64,000 nt of DNA from Paragyromitra xinjiangensis. Its lineage: Eukaryota; Ascomycota; Pezizomycetes; Pezizales; Discinaceae. The notes below the pieces were generated by a model. That model was given only the letters and a program-made list of their open reading frames with translations, did no database searches and had not been told where the DNA came from. This document shows positions 1-10,640 of this stretch, piece after piece; within the stretch, counting starts at the first letter, position 1, and every line of letters begins with the position of its first letter. Both the position numbers and the translations under genes were made by a program. The stretch lies in assembly GCA_038503065.1 (NCBI GenBank), contig JBCAMK010000010.1, positions 992,001-1,056,000 of the forward strand, read 5' to 3'.

Positions 1-776
1 CCTGTGCTCAGGTAGGCTTCGCTGGAGAGGGGTACCAAAAAGATCCACAAATCGGTGGTAGGGAGCCGGGAGCTGCTTGAGTAACTCTAATTCTTCTTCG
101 ACCGCAGTTACCATTCCGATTATCTTTGCATTTTCATCCAGCCCAAGCCATTCATCATACTCGATATGATCGAACTCATTAAGAGGAGCCGTCGTCACCG
201 AGCACTGGTCACAGCAACCAGGAGATTCGAACTTCCAGTTTGCGTGGTTGTAAGGGTTGCTCAACCGATGATCCGTCAACCACCAACCCCCTGGCACTAT
301 TATGTCTAACCCAGCCTCGACAGGTCCAATCTCACACGCTATCGTGCTTGTATGATTATTGCCCATAATCATGGTAATACTATTAGTAAAGGCTTGTCCC
401 GCGCCTGCCACAACTCCGCCTGCGAAGTTCTTCACTGCAACCGGGACGTCTCTTTTCACCTGTGGGACCGACCATTTTTCAACAAACAAAGGAGACATGA
501 GAAATACATTACTTCCAGAATCCAGCAAAACATTGGCCACTACCTTCCGGCCATTCAACACTAGGAAAACCTGGCCACGCGGCCTGACGAACACTGTGGG
601 TTCGACACACTTCTTTTTGTTGGAGGTTTCCGAGGAATCCGCCGTTTTGCGCTTTAAATTGTTTTTGGGTTTTTCGGTCTCCAGGACAGAGACAATTCTA
701 TCTTCAATTTTCAGGCTTTCGAATGTTTGGTTAACGTCTGCTACTTCCTGAACAGGTAGTCGACTTAAGGAAAATC
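1..776 (-). CDS. Ty3/gypsy pol polyprotein, N-terminal part (protease), runs off the left edge
   Basis: Translating the minus strand gives an uninterrupted frame from about 776 down to base 1. It contains an aspartic-protease active site L-L-D-S-G-S near 523-540 and ends at the window edge with L-P-E-H-R, the short motif that precedes the reverse transcriptase in Ty3/gypsy polyproteins. The frame is -1 relative to the upstream gag ORF and overlaps its end, the usual gag-pol arrangement in this superfamily. RT, RNase H and integrase would lie outside the window. The overlap holds a GGGGGATTTTCC tract that could be the slip site; it is not a canonical heptamer, so that is inference. Confidence 0.75.
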
Positions 777-3035
777 CCCCGACATTTCTTCGTCGGAGTC
801 CATGTTGGTGTACAAGTTAATAGGGGTTTTGGAGCTCTGTCCTTTTGGAACAGAGACTCCGCTCACGGTCCTCTCCGCCGAAGACACTGTCGCGGTCCTC
901 GTCTTGGGCACTAACTTCATCCGCTTTTCTAAGGCTGTGGTGGCCTCCTCGTTGGGTTTGACCCACTTCCGTTTGCGAGTCAATTCGGCTGCCGAGACTG
1001 TTCTCGGTTCCTTCATGTCGCAAGTCTTCCAGTGGCACTCGGTGCGTCCGCAGCGGGTGCAGGCTTTTGCTTTTCGCCTTTTCTGGATTAGATCCTCGGG
1101 GACACCGTAGTGGAGCTTCTTCCAATCCGGTGGGCTTCCCTGAGTGTTAGTGGGTTTTTCCTCCTTGGGGGGCTTGTCCTTAGATGGTCCAGCACTGCCA
1201 GTGGACTCCTTCTTAAAGCGGCTATTGAAACCCTTTTCCCTACGACTCTCCTTTTTCTTTTCCTCCGCTTTCCCTCGGCTGTCTGTGGCCGGGAGTCCAC
1301 GGTTCTCTAGTTTGACATGGTAATCAAACTCTTCTCTTGCCCTTCCAACCTCCCGCAACTGCTCTATCCACTGCTCATCGTCATAGATCTTACCAAAGGG
1401 GAGCATCATCTCCCGGATCTTCACAGGGACCTTCGATTCCACCTTCATCCTCCACAAAATTCCCGTCATCCTGACCTTAAGGTTAAGACTACTCATCTTC
1501 AGCAGGTAGTCTTCGATGGTGGTGTAGGTGACCTTGTCCATAGCATGGACTGCGTCACGTTGTTCGTCCGGGGATCCGAAAATTTCGGTCATCTTTTCGA
1601 CGAAGTTCACCCAGTACGAATATGCGGGGATACGGGCGTATCCTTCCGCTCCATCCATCTTGTTAGTATACATGATGACGTAGGGTCTAACCTTGGGTCC
1701 ATCGCAACGCCCTGCTGCATAGTGGATTTTATACTCGTCTGAGGTCCACATAAAGCTGTTTACCTTGAAGTAAACTTCGAGGCTTCGAATCCAGGTTTTC
1801 AGGTCCTGGTTGGTGGCAGCGGTGAACTTTTCTGGTTCACTGATAGGGATTTTGTGATGTCTGGCGCCACTAGGAGCGGCTGCGTAATAGTGGTTGTGGA
1901 CCGCTGGGCCTTGTGAGTCCACTGGGGGAGGTGGAGGTTGGTGATTGGGGGCAGGGGTTTGGCTTATACTACGCCGTCTCTGGTTTTCTTCCCAGGCTAG
2001 TTTTCCGGCGGCTAAGCGTCTTCTATCCTCACGCATTCTGGCTAGCATGGCTGCTTGTTCGGCTGGACTTAGTCCTACCACAACATCTCCTCCGGCTTGC
2101 GAACTGTGAGAACTTGCTGGTGCAATGGGAACCCATGGGGATCTCGGTGGTCCTCGTCCTCCGTTCCCTTGGGTCCCTGATGGACCTGCGGTAGTTTGGG
2201 GTTCCCGATCCTTTCCTTTCTCACTCCTTGTGAGACGTCTGGTTGCTTCCGCCGGGTGGGAGTCGTCCCGTTGTGAGCGAGCACGTTGAGCTTCACTGAT
2301 TCTACTGTCAATGACGTCGACGAGGGTAGTAGTGAGGTATTCGTCCACTTTTCGCTGGGTATGAGCAATCTCTGCATCCAGCCCATGCTTGACCTGCTCG
2401 GTGACTCTACGGTGTTCCTGTTCGCGTTGTTCGAAGTGGGTGGCAACGCTTGCGAGACGTTGGATGTTTCGGGTTTCCATCTCATCGATCGCCTCTTGAG
2501 CCGCTACCTCAAGACCTTGGACACGTCCAAGCATCTCGGTTAACTCGCCATCGGCGTATTGGTAGCCCTGCTCGATGTTCCTCTGAACCTCGGCTAACTG
2601 AATGTAGAGCGCTTGATTTTCTTCGCTAAGAGCCTCCACTCCTACACTAAAGCCTACTGCTGCTTGGTCTTGTCTTTCGACTATGAACTCGAATGCTGCT
2701 TGGATTGCATGCATGACCTCCACCTGACGTGGGGAGTCGTTTATGGTCAACCGTGGAATTTCCGTAGCTCCTTCGATTTGGATTGGCCGGCTGGCTGATC
2801 CTTGGTCGATGGTTGGGCGGGGGAGAGTGTTCCAAAGGCCTGTAAGACCTGGACGTGTACGGCTGTGGCTTCGGAAGCCGACATATGAAGTGTTATGGCG
2901 TGGCTGATTGCGACGCTGTGAGGATGTGATACTTGCTACTCGGCCAGTTGACCTAGTAGTAAGTTGATGACGGGGGTCTCCGTCTTGGAGAATGTCAAGG
3001 TGGTCTGACATCTCCGTATCGTGGTGACTACTCAT
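765..3035 (-). CDS. Ty3/gypsy gag (capsid/nucleocapsid) protein
   Basis: A 756-residue ORF. The first ~350 residues are low-complexity and coiled-coil rich (Q/E/R-rich 'QREQEHRRVTEQVK' type). Residues ~390-590 resemble a retrotransposon gag/capsid domain (I-S-E-P-E-K-F ... L-K-T-W-I-R-S-L-E-V-Y-F). A basic S/K/P-rich linker leads to a single zinc knuckle, C-T-R-C-G-R-T-E-C-H-W-K-T-C, near residue 660. The role would be particle assembly and RNA packaging for an LTR retrotransposon. The protease frame follows in -1. The ATG at 3035 is the first in frame and lies just inside a plausible leader. It is intact, so the element may be young. The family is clear from architecture; the exact clade is not. 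Confidence 0.75.
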   Translation of the reverse strand: MSSHHDTEMSDHLDILQDGDPRHQLTTRSTGRVASITSSQRRNQPRHNTSYVGFRSHSRTRPGLTGLWNTLPRPTIDQGSASRPIQIEGATEIPRLTINDSPRQVEVMHAIQAAFEFIVERQDQAAVGFSVGVEALSEENQALYIQLAEVQRNIEQGYQYADGELTEMLGRVQGLEVAAQEAIDEMETRNIQRLASVATHFEQREQEHRRVTEQVKHGLDAEIAHTQRKVDEYLTTTLVDVIDSRISEAQRARSQRDDSHPAEATRRLTRSEKGKDREPQTTAGPSGTQGNGGRGPPRSPWVPIAPASSHSSQAGGDVVVGLSPAEQAAMLARMREDRRRLAAGKLAWEENQRRRSISQTPAPNHQPPPPPVDSQGPAVHNHYYAAAPSGARHHKIPISEPEKFTAATNQDLKTWIRSLEVYFKVNSFMWTSDEYKIHYAAGRCDGPKVRPYVIMYTNKMDGAEGYARIPAYSYWVNFVEKMTEIFGSPDEQRDAVHAMDKVTYTTIEDYLLKMSSLNLKVRMTGILWRMKVESKVPVKIREMMLPFGKIYDDEQWIEQLREVGRAREEFDYHVKLENRGLPATDSRGKAEEKKKESRREKGFNSRFKKESTGSAGPSKDKPPKEEKPTNTQGSPPDWKKLHYGVPEDLIQKRRKAKACTRCGRTECHWKTCDMKEPRTVSAAELTRKRKWVKPNEEATTALEKRMKLVPKTRTATVSSAERTVSGVSVPKGQSSKTPINLYTNMDSDEEMSGDFP

Positions 3036-3800
3036 GGTGTCGAGTGTATCCTCGGTATTGATATGCCTATCAATATACTGTAAGACCGGTACTTCGCACC
3101 ACTACTGAATTCTAAGCGAAGCTTTAGATAGCTCTCTAGACTCTGTAACTCGACCGGCTACTATCCGTAGCACAATACCCGAGCGCACGTCCTGACAACT
3201 TCTTATGAACCGCACAAAGGCAACGATAGTTTAAGCGAGATAAGGGTCGGGGCTGTTCCGTTGAAAGAACTTTCTCAATAGGAAGGACACGAGTGTTGAA
3301 GCGCGAAGCTATGCTAAACAACTCGATACGATGGAGAATTTATCACGGAACAAAGTATGTTGGTAACAAAATAATATTGATAAGGCTCGTTCTTCCTCGA
3401 TGATGATCGACTCAGAATTGACGTCCAATGCAAGAGTATTTATATCCCGTCCTCTTTACTACTGTGTGTTCTTTGTAGCTTGGGTCGACGGACTAAACTA
3501 TCTACTATTACAGATTGAACTAACTCGCTTATCCATTTATCCAACATCCTATCGGCGAAGCCGATATCTCCAACTTCCGACGCTTACCCCTCGTTCAGTA
3601 ATCCTCAGATCGCCTCGGTTCGACGTGGCGATGATACGGTTGCGACGGTTGCGTTCGCCCGATCGAGTAGGTGGTTACACGATATCGTTTTGTTGCGACA
3701 GCTGGTGTTTGGAGCCCCGTAGCGCGGGCAGGAGACCTCTGATGACTAATCCGAATAGCCCACGTGACTCGGCGCCCCAAGTTGCCCTATGAAGACCTCT
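3036..3800 (-). mobile_element. Leader and probable 5' LTR of the Ty3/gypsy element
   Basis: Upstream of gag on the minus strand there is no coding potential. A stretch reading TGGTGCGAAGTACCGG (minus strand, about 3086-3101) sits where a primer-binding site would be expected, since it starts with TGG, the complement of tRNA CCA. An LTR would then extend to roughly 3.8 kb, where a GGGGCGCCGAGTCACGTGG segment occurs. I could not find paired LTR ends because the partner LTR is outside the window, so the boundary is a guess. Between about 3800 and 4045 are only GGGTAAC-type short repeats. Confidence 0.35.
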
Positions 3801-4045
3801 CATACATACCCTCCGGGTCACGTTCCGCGGGAAGGGCGCCGTTGACGACCAAAGGGTTACTTTTAGTCTCCGGGACGCGGATATTTTGCGGGTGTCCCCC
3901 CTTCTCGATCCAGCGCTGCCAGCAGCGCAAGCGAAGGCAGGGTAACGGCCGGGTAACCGGGGAAGGCAGGGTAACTGCCTGGGAATAGGCTGGGAAGTCA
4001 ATAGGCAGCCACAGAGGAGTCCAACGAAGACGGGAAGGTGACCAA

Positions 4046-7000
4046 ATGGAAGGTAGGGTAACTCCCTACGTAGGTAGGGTAACAGGGAGACCACTGCACG
4101 CCTATAGCCATAGGTATAACAATGGACAACAACACCCTCATCCCCGAAAAGTTAATATCCTGTCAGCTCAATATGAACCTCTTCAATATCCAGTTTTTTT
4201 TCCTCATGGAACTACTGGCTGGCACGCTAACGCACCCTTATCCCAAATACGCTGGTATCGCAGTCGTTTGTTACAGGAGGAACGGTTTTTGGTTTTTGGT
4301 AGATTAACTTGTGAATATTTGGTAGACATGTATTCACGAGTAGAAGAAGAGCGGTTGGACTATATTTGGAGAGGGCGAGAAAAACAGAGAATTCAACTAC
4401 AAGATCAGCAAACAGAAAGTGCCAGTGGAGCAGAAGTTGAAGAGAGCGATGAAAATCAAAATAACATTACCTTACCCTCTTCATTTTTGGGCTCCCGTGC
4501 ATGGGCTTCAGAACAAGTAGCTGATTCTCTTGCTATTTGTCGACGATTTGGAAAGCCATCCTTTTTTATCACCATCACAACAAATCCTCAATGGCCAGAA
4601 ATTGTTTCTCGATTACAGCCAGGTCAAAATGCATCTGATATTCCAATAATTGTGTGTCGAGTATTTAAAGCAAGGCTTCGTGGGGCTATGAACTACATAA
4701 AAAAAGCATTTGGGCAAATTCTATATACTATTAGTGTTATTGAATTTCAGAAACGGGGCTTACCACATGCTCACATCGTTCTCAAGGTTAGTTAATTCAT
4801 TTATTTCATTTATATTCAGTTATATATTCTAAAAGTATTAGGTGTACCCAGATATCCCTCTGGAATATGTTGACTCCATTGTTTTGGCGGAATTACCTCT
4901 TGAACAAGATGACTCCCGGTTACGAGCATTGATCCTCAAATTTAACATGCATCCACTCAATCATCTTGATAATCCAAACAGCCGGTGCAATCGAGGTGGT
5001 AGATGTGTTTGGAATTTTCCATTACCGCTCAATCAATCAACATCTCTCAATCAGCATGGACGATTAGAGTATCGTTGTCAAAAAGAAGAAGACCGATGGG
5101 TAGTATCTTATATGCCCTGTTTGACTCGATTGTTAGAGTGTCATGTTAATGTTGACATATGTTTCACTGTCAATGTTTTCATGTATCTTTACAAGTACCT
5201 TTTTAAAGGTCCTGATCGAGCAATGTTTAATGTTAATTCTGTGGATGAAGCTCAAATTAATGAGATTGACGACTATATCAACGGAAGATATCTTTCCTCA
5301 TCGGAGGCAGCTTGGAGAATTTTGCAGTTTAATGTTACTCAAAAATCACCTTCCGTTACAACGCTTTCAGTTCACCTGCCAAATCAAAACCTTCGTCAAA
5401 TGTATAGAAAAAATGGGACAGAATCAGAAGGATCAACACTTGCAAGATATTTTGCCCGTCCAGTATTACCTCAGTTTGCCTCTCTTCTATACACAGATTA
5501 TTATCAGCAATATCGATTTTTGCCATATGTTGCAGGAAGTCAACCTCAACAAGGTCATTTTTTAGAAGTCTTATCATCATTTCCTCAATGTTTGGTTGTT
5601 AAACGAACTACAAAAGATACAGTTGCACGTATTGTAACTGTTCCTCCACGATTTGGCGAATTATTTTACCTCTGAGCATTGCTACTACCAATACCAGGAA
5701 AGGACTTCACAGATATTCGTACTGTGAATGGTATTATCCATTCCACTTTTCAGCAAGCAGCAATAGCGTTAGGCCTTTTTCAAAATGGTGAAGAAGCGGA
5801 GAATGTACTGCAGGAGGCAGTAGAATCATACACTACACCATCACAACTTAGATTTTTGTTTGCTCATATACTTTTAAATACACCATGTCCTGCAATCAAT
5901 CTCTTCGAAAAGTATCAAGAAAATCTTTCAGCAGACTATCTTGATAAATACGACAGCCCTGCAGAAAGTTTACAACATACCTTATTAGACTTATCAAGAC
6001 ACCTGGTTCTTAATGGAGGACAACTGAAGGATTTTGGGTTACCTGAGCCTGAGGAGCGTATGAATGAGTTGTATTTGGAGGATAATGCATTTTCCCACTG
6101 ACGTGATGAGTTGGTTGAGCTATCTATAGCAATGCAATTACATCTCCTTCCAGCACAACTGTACGTGTTTCAAACGATACTTCAAGCAATTCAAAAAAAT
6201 AATCAACCAACAAACCAATGTTTTTTTTGGATGGCAAAGCTGGACGTGGAAAAACCTATACAGTGAATGCAATTGTGAACTACATTCATGGGCAAGGAAA
6301 TATTGTGGTTATAGCAGGATCAACTGCACTTAGTGTGACACTTTATGAGCGTGGAAAAACGGCTCATTCAACATTTGGGATTCCCGTTGTGGAGGTAAAT
6401 TATCCTGTTGCCTACTTAAAATTTTATGTGGATTGGATCTAACTATGTATATTCTTTAGAACAATTCAGAGCTACAGTCAACTATCGGATTGAAATCTAA
6501 TCGTGCTAAATTTCTCGAAGCGGCCCACTTATTAATATGGGAGGAGATGCCAATGGCTAATAAAGCTGCAATTGAATGTGCCGACTCCTTAATGAAAATG
6601 ATCATGAAAAATGATTATTTATTTGGAGGGAAAGTGTTTTTGGGATTGGGTGACTTTCGTCAGGTTGCGCCAATAGTTAGTGGAACAGGACCGACATCAA
6701 GCTATCAAGCCTCTATTCGCTCTTCTTTTTTATGGTCAGCCTTTCAAATTTTAAGGCTTCATGATCCTATTCGCGATGTTTCAGATCTGGAATATTCAGA
6801 ATGGATTGATCTTATAGGAGAAGGATCACATAATGACGAAGAGGTTTCACTTGATTTAATTGCAACCGTCAACAACCTTGATGAAGTCATTCAATTTCTT
6901 TTTCCACCTGAAATATTGTTTGGCGATAACAAAACTCTTTTGGCTCAACGAGCATTTCTTAGCCCACTTAACATTTATGTGGATGATTTCAATGACCAAA

Positions 7001-7655
7001 TATTAAACCATATTTCAGATGACAAAGGTAACTCATAAAACTATAGTCGATAGAGTATTTTATAATATCTTGCTAACTTATGGTAGCCACAACTTATTTC
7101 AGCTCGGATTATATTAAAGAAGATGACGGAACACTAAAAACACCATCACCGGAGACAGCTGAATTTCTTGCATTAGCCACCGAACCAGGAATTCCAGCTC
7201 ACACTTTAAAGCTTAAACCTGGATGCCTTTGTTCAATTATGCGAAATCTATCCATTGAGCAGGGTTTGGTCAAAAATGTAAGAGTTTTGATAAAAAACTT
7301 ACATCGTAACTTCATCGAGGTTGAGGTTGTTCAATCAGCTGCTCATCTACCTGGCAACAAAATTTTCTGTCTTCCACGAATCAATTTCGAATTTTCACCA
7401 CGTTTCTGTCCCTGGACTATACAACGAAAACAGTATCCTCTACGTTTAGCATATTCAACAACTTTTAATAGTTGTCAAGGCTTGACATTAGAACGTGCTG
7501 TTCTTGATCTCCGTACTCCAGTTTTTGCACATGGTCAACTTTATACAGCAATCTCTCGTGTTCGTCATAGAGATTCTATTCGTGCACTTTTTACAGAAGA
7601 TAATATACTTACCCGTCGTACAAAAAATGTTGTTCATAAAAGTTTGTTATTGTAA
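4046..7655 (+). pseudogene. Helitron RepHel (HUH Rep / Pif1-like helicase), three introns, inactivated
   Basis: The product would be the rolling-circle replication initiator plus helicase of a Helitron. Exon 1 (to 4786) has the Helitron N-terminal block (Y-P-V-F-F-P-H-G) and the HUH motif L-P-H-A-H-I-V-L. Intron 1 is 4787-4841 (phase 0), intron 2 is 6395-6459 (phase 0), and intron 3 is 7028-7086 (phase 1, branch GCTAAC); all are GT-AG, and splicing them joins conserved helicase motifs in frame. The helicase domain shows Walker A G-K-A-G-R-G-K-T (about 6236-6262), W-E-E-M-P-M, L-G-D-F-R-Q-V, and the C-terminal T-F-N-S-C-Q-G-L-T and Y-T-A-I-S-R-V. Damage: in-frame TGA at 5673 and 6099, and a one-base frameshift in a T8 run at 6221-6228. 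The 5' part is probably truncated near 4.09 kb, so the ATG at 4046 need not be the original start. No terminal hairpin or CTRR end was recognised. Confidence 0.85.
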
Positions 7656-7870
7656 ATATTATGTATGAAAGATAATTTATGTTGTGATTGAGCATGCGGG
7701 AAGTAGAAGGAAACAATGGGTAATTTGTATACAATAATGTGCGTGAAACGGTTAAAGGCAAGAGGCAGAAGGTGAGAAGCGGGAAGCAAGTTGGAGATGG
7801 AGTATGTAGTCGATAAAATAAGAATTGCTAGATAGGTTGATAGATAGGTTGATAGATAGATAGAAAAAAT
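7656..7870. other. Helitron 3' flank without genes
   Basis: AT-rich sequence after the Helitron stop codon, with a short GATAGATA run near 7830-7862 leading into the VNTR. No gene and no convincing Helitron terminal hairpin was seen. Confidence 0.4.
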
Positions 7871-7871
7871 A

Positions 7872-8262
7872 GGAATTGGCAGGAAGGCGTGGAGGTGTGG
7901 AGGCACGGAGACACGGAGACATAGAGGCGTGGAGGCGTGAAGGCATAGAGGCATAAAGGTGTGGAGATGTGGAGGCGTGGAGGCGTGAAGGTATGGAGGC
8001 GTGGAGATGCGAAGGCATGGAGACATGGAGGTGTGGAGGCGTGGAGGTACAGCGGCGTGAAGATGCGAAGGCATGGAGGCTGGAGGCGTGAAGGCGTGGA
8101 GACACAAAGACACAGAGGCGTGGAGGTGTGAAGGCGTGGAGGCTTGGAGGCGTAGAGGCACGAAGGCGTGGAGGTGCGGAGGCATGGAGGCAAGGAGGCG
8201 TGGAGGCTTGGAGACTTAAAGGCGTGAAGGCATAGAGGCGTGGAGGCGTGGAGGCTTGGTAA
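7872..8262 (+). repeat. Octamer minisatellite (GGAGGCGT)n, strand-asymmetric
   Basis: About 390 bp of degenerate tandem 8-mers, consensus GGAGGCGT with variants GAAGGCAT, GGAGACAC and GGAGGTGT. The plus strand is purine-rich with almost no stop trinucleotides on the complement, so all three minus frames are open and give 8-residue peptide repeats. I treat those ORFs as by-products, not genes. Confidence 0.9.
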
Positions 8263-8683
8263 CATAATAGACGTAGTGAGAAGTACAATAGAGCTATGGT
8301 ATGAACATATTAGTACAGCTACACAAGTGGGTGTATATAGACGTATGAAGACAAAAAAAAGTTGAGCTTTACATCCAGGCCTTTACCTACATGTCCAGAC
8401 ATGATTCTACTTTTCCTGATGAAGTAAGAGATATATGATATCCTTTAACTACCGCACACTTAATTCTTTTACGCATGTGACTATATATGTGGAGTTCATA
8501 TCAACGCAGCTTTTTCTGCACAACGCAAAGATAGTAAATATCAAATCTTCATATCAAACCAGTAGAATTTCACTACATTACACTAACGAGAACGCATATA
8601 GATCAAGATATTTTATATTTTTTTAAAAAAACACAAACGAACAACAAAAAAAATAAGAGAAAAAGAAGTACAAATAAAAAAAA
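8263..8683. other. AT-rich spacer, nothing recognised
   Basis: No coding region with recognisable motifs. It contains poly(A)-rich stretches near 8620-8680 just beyond the 3' end of the neighbouring minus-strand gene. Confidence 0.4.
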
Positions 8684-9948
8684 CTAGTTATGTTTAGCAG
8701 ATATATTTATAGGGTCAGCCACCAATTTCAACGCCTTTTTAATCCTGTTGACCAAATGCTGACTGGTTTGGCAACTACTTCCCCACGTTTCATATCCTTT
8801 AGTAACACTTCCATCAACAGTGGCGTGAGCATCAGAAGCCCCTCTCCAAATCAGCTCCACAACTCCGTCAACAGCAGCAAAGTCAATCAATATTTTATAA
8901 GGAGCGACATAGAAAAACCCATCTTTTTTCTCAAAACCTGTTAATTCCTTCTCAGCCAGTACGCCATACTTATTACATGGGGCCCAAATGCCATATGTGA
9001 CATCACTAGCGTCATGGTCATGATGTGCTTCGTTGAAAAAATTCTCTATTAGACATGTTAGCATTGTTCGTAGTTATGTAAATGGTTAAACTTACTGATG
9101 GTATAAGTGAGATTTGATGCGAAAAGATAGGAGTCAGAGTTTTCAGGTAGAGATTCATCGTAACGGTAACCAATAAATGGAAGGGAATTGAGAGCCAGAA
9201 ATTCTGCTGCGTTGTCATACAAAGAGGGGGCAAGTGAGCAGAACCGTCTACCATAGATGTCGTGGACTATTTTTTCCTGTTTTTTCAATATTTTCCACTG
9301 GCGTTGCATGTTTTCCTTCTCCAAAACAGTTGATTTTGCTGCATAAGTGCCCATTGAATATCCCTCGTCATAGCCAGCTCTCCATCCCAGCCCAAACATT
9401 TTGCCATTTAACATTGCTCCGTTGCGTGTAATATTGTATTTGAATTTAGAGTCCTCTCCCAAGTGAGAAAAAACAGTCTGAAATTCGTCACGATCTTGTG
9501 TGGACATGGAGGAGAATGGAGTAATGCGGGCTACCAGATGAACATCCAGAGTGGCTTTGTCTACCACATAAACAGTGCCTGGGGATGATAGACGTTTGTA
9601 GGACTCAAAGATAGGATCTTTGGCACTTTTATATGTACCAAGTACCTCTTCTTCATGAGCAGGGTCACGGGTACGGAATAGGACAGATAGTTGACTAGGG
9701 GATATGTCACTATTGTCTTCTTCAAATCCCATGGCCTCAAAAATCTCGGATTTTTGTGAGGCTAACTCATCACGTCTTGCTTGAGCTCTTCTACTGCGTT
9801 GAAGTCTTTTTCTTTTGGAGATAGAGGAGCCAGTAGAGGAAGAAGCCTTGCCACCAATATCTGCGTTGGAGAGATTGCCAGAGCCCCCAGCCTGGGGTAT
9901 ATAGGACTTAATATCTGATCCCTCAGCTTCAAAATGGGAGGAGGACAT
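8684..9948 (-). CDS. Tet-like 2OG-Fe(II) oxygenase (fungal TET/JBP-type), two exons
   Basis: Two minus-strand ORFs join across a 50-nt intron at 9046-9095 (donor GTAAGT, branch GCTAAC, acceptor TAG) to give 404 residues. The N-terminus carries a basic stretch (K-R-K-R-L-Q-R-S-R-R-A-Q-A-R-R). The C-terminal half resembles the fungal Tet-like dioxygenase family: F-A-S-N-L-T-Y-T before the splice, then H-H-D-H-D-A-S-D-V-T-Y-G-I-W (HxD iron ligands), D-F-A-A-V-D-G-V-V-E-L-I-W-R-G, and a distal His in S-D-A-H-A-T-V. Such enzymes oxidise 5-methylcytosine or related bases, and in fungi their genes are often carried by or expanded with KDZ transposons. The ORF is intact. Neighbours are a dead Helitron and minisatellites, so it could be transposon cargo. 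The family call is from motif memory; the substrate is unknown. Confidence 0.65.
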
Positions 9949-9999
9949 GGTAAAAAGTGGGCAAGTGAAAGATAAAAGTAGGGGAAAAATTAAAGTAAA

Positions 10000-10640
10000 A
10001 AAAATGTTGAGAATTGTGGCTGAGGAAGTGGCTAAGTGTGCGGCTGGTGTGGCAAATCGGAATGTGGCTGATGTGGCTAAGTGTGCGGCTGGTGTGGCTA
10101 AATCGGAATGAGGCTGATGTGGCTAAGTGTGCGGCTGGTGTGGCTAAATCTGAGTGCGGCTGAAAGGAAAAGAGTGGCTATATGAGGGTGCGGCTAATGT
10201 GGCTTAATCGGAATGCGGCTGGGGTAAAAGATGTGGCTTAAAAGGATGCGGCTGAAGGATATGTGGCTAAAAAAGATGCGGCTGAAAGGAGTGCGGCTGA
10301 GAGGAATGTGGCTTAAAGGGGATGCGGCTAAAAAATGTGCGGCTGAAAGGAGTGCGGCTGAGGCTAAATAGGGATGTGGCTTAAAGGGGATGCGGCTTAA
10401 AGGGGATGCGGCTAAAAAAATGTGCGGCTGAAAGGAGTGCGGCTGGGGCTAAATAGGGATGTGGCTTAAAGAGGATGCGGCTTAAAAAGATGCGGCTGAG
10501 GCTAAAGAGGGATGTGGCTAAAAGAAAAATATGCGGCTGAGAGGAATGCGGCTTAAAGAGGATGCGGCTTAAAAAAGATACGGCTTAAAAGGGATGGGGC
10601 TGAGACTAAAAAAGGTGTGGCTGAGAGAAGATGTGGCTGA
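10000..10640 (+). repeat. Degenerate GCGGCT-rich minisatellite upstream of the Tet-like gene
   Basis: About 640 bp built from units such as GATGCGGCTTAAAGG, GTGTGGCTAAATCGGAAT and GTGCGGCTGAAAGG, with spacing of roughly 13-33 bp. It starts about 50 bp upstream of the Tet-like start codon, so it overlaps where the promoter should be. No coding sequence. Confidence 0.85.

Noticed and set aside
4842..5675. Helitron exon 2 as a separate gene starting at GTG
   Set aside because: It joins exon 1 across a clean 55-nt intron in phase.
7634..8288. Three overlapping minus-strand ORFs of 145-183 aa rich in H-A-S-T-P-P-R-L
   Set aside because: They are translations of the octamer VNTR, which has no stop trinucleotides on that strand in any frame.
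8684..9948. Tet-like gene as Helitron cargo
   Set aside because: No Helitron 3' terminus was found on either side of the gene, so capture cannot be supported.
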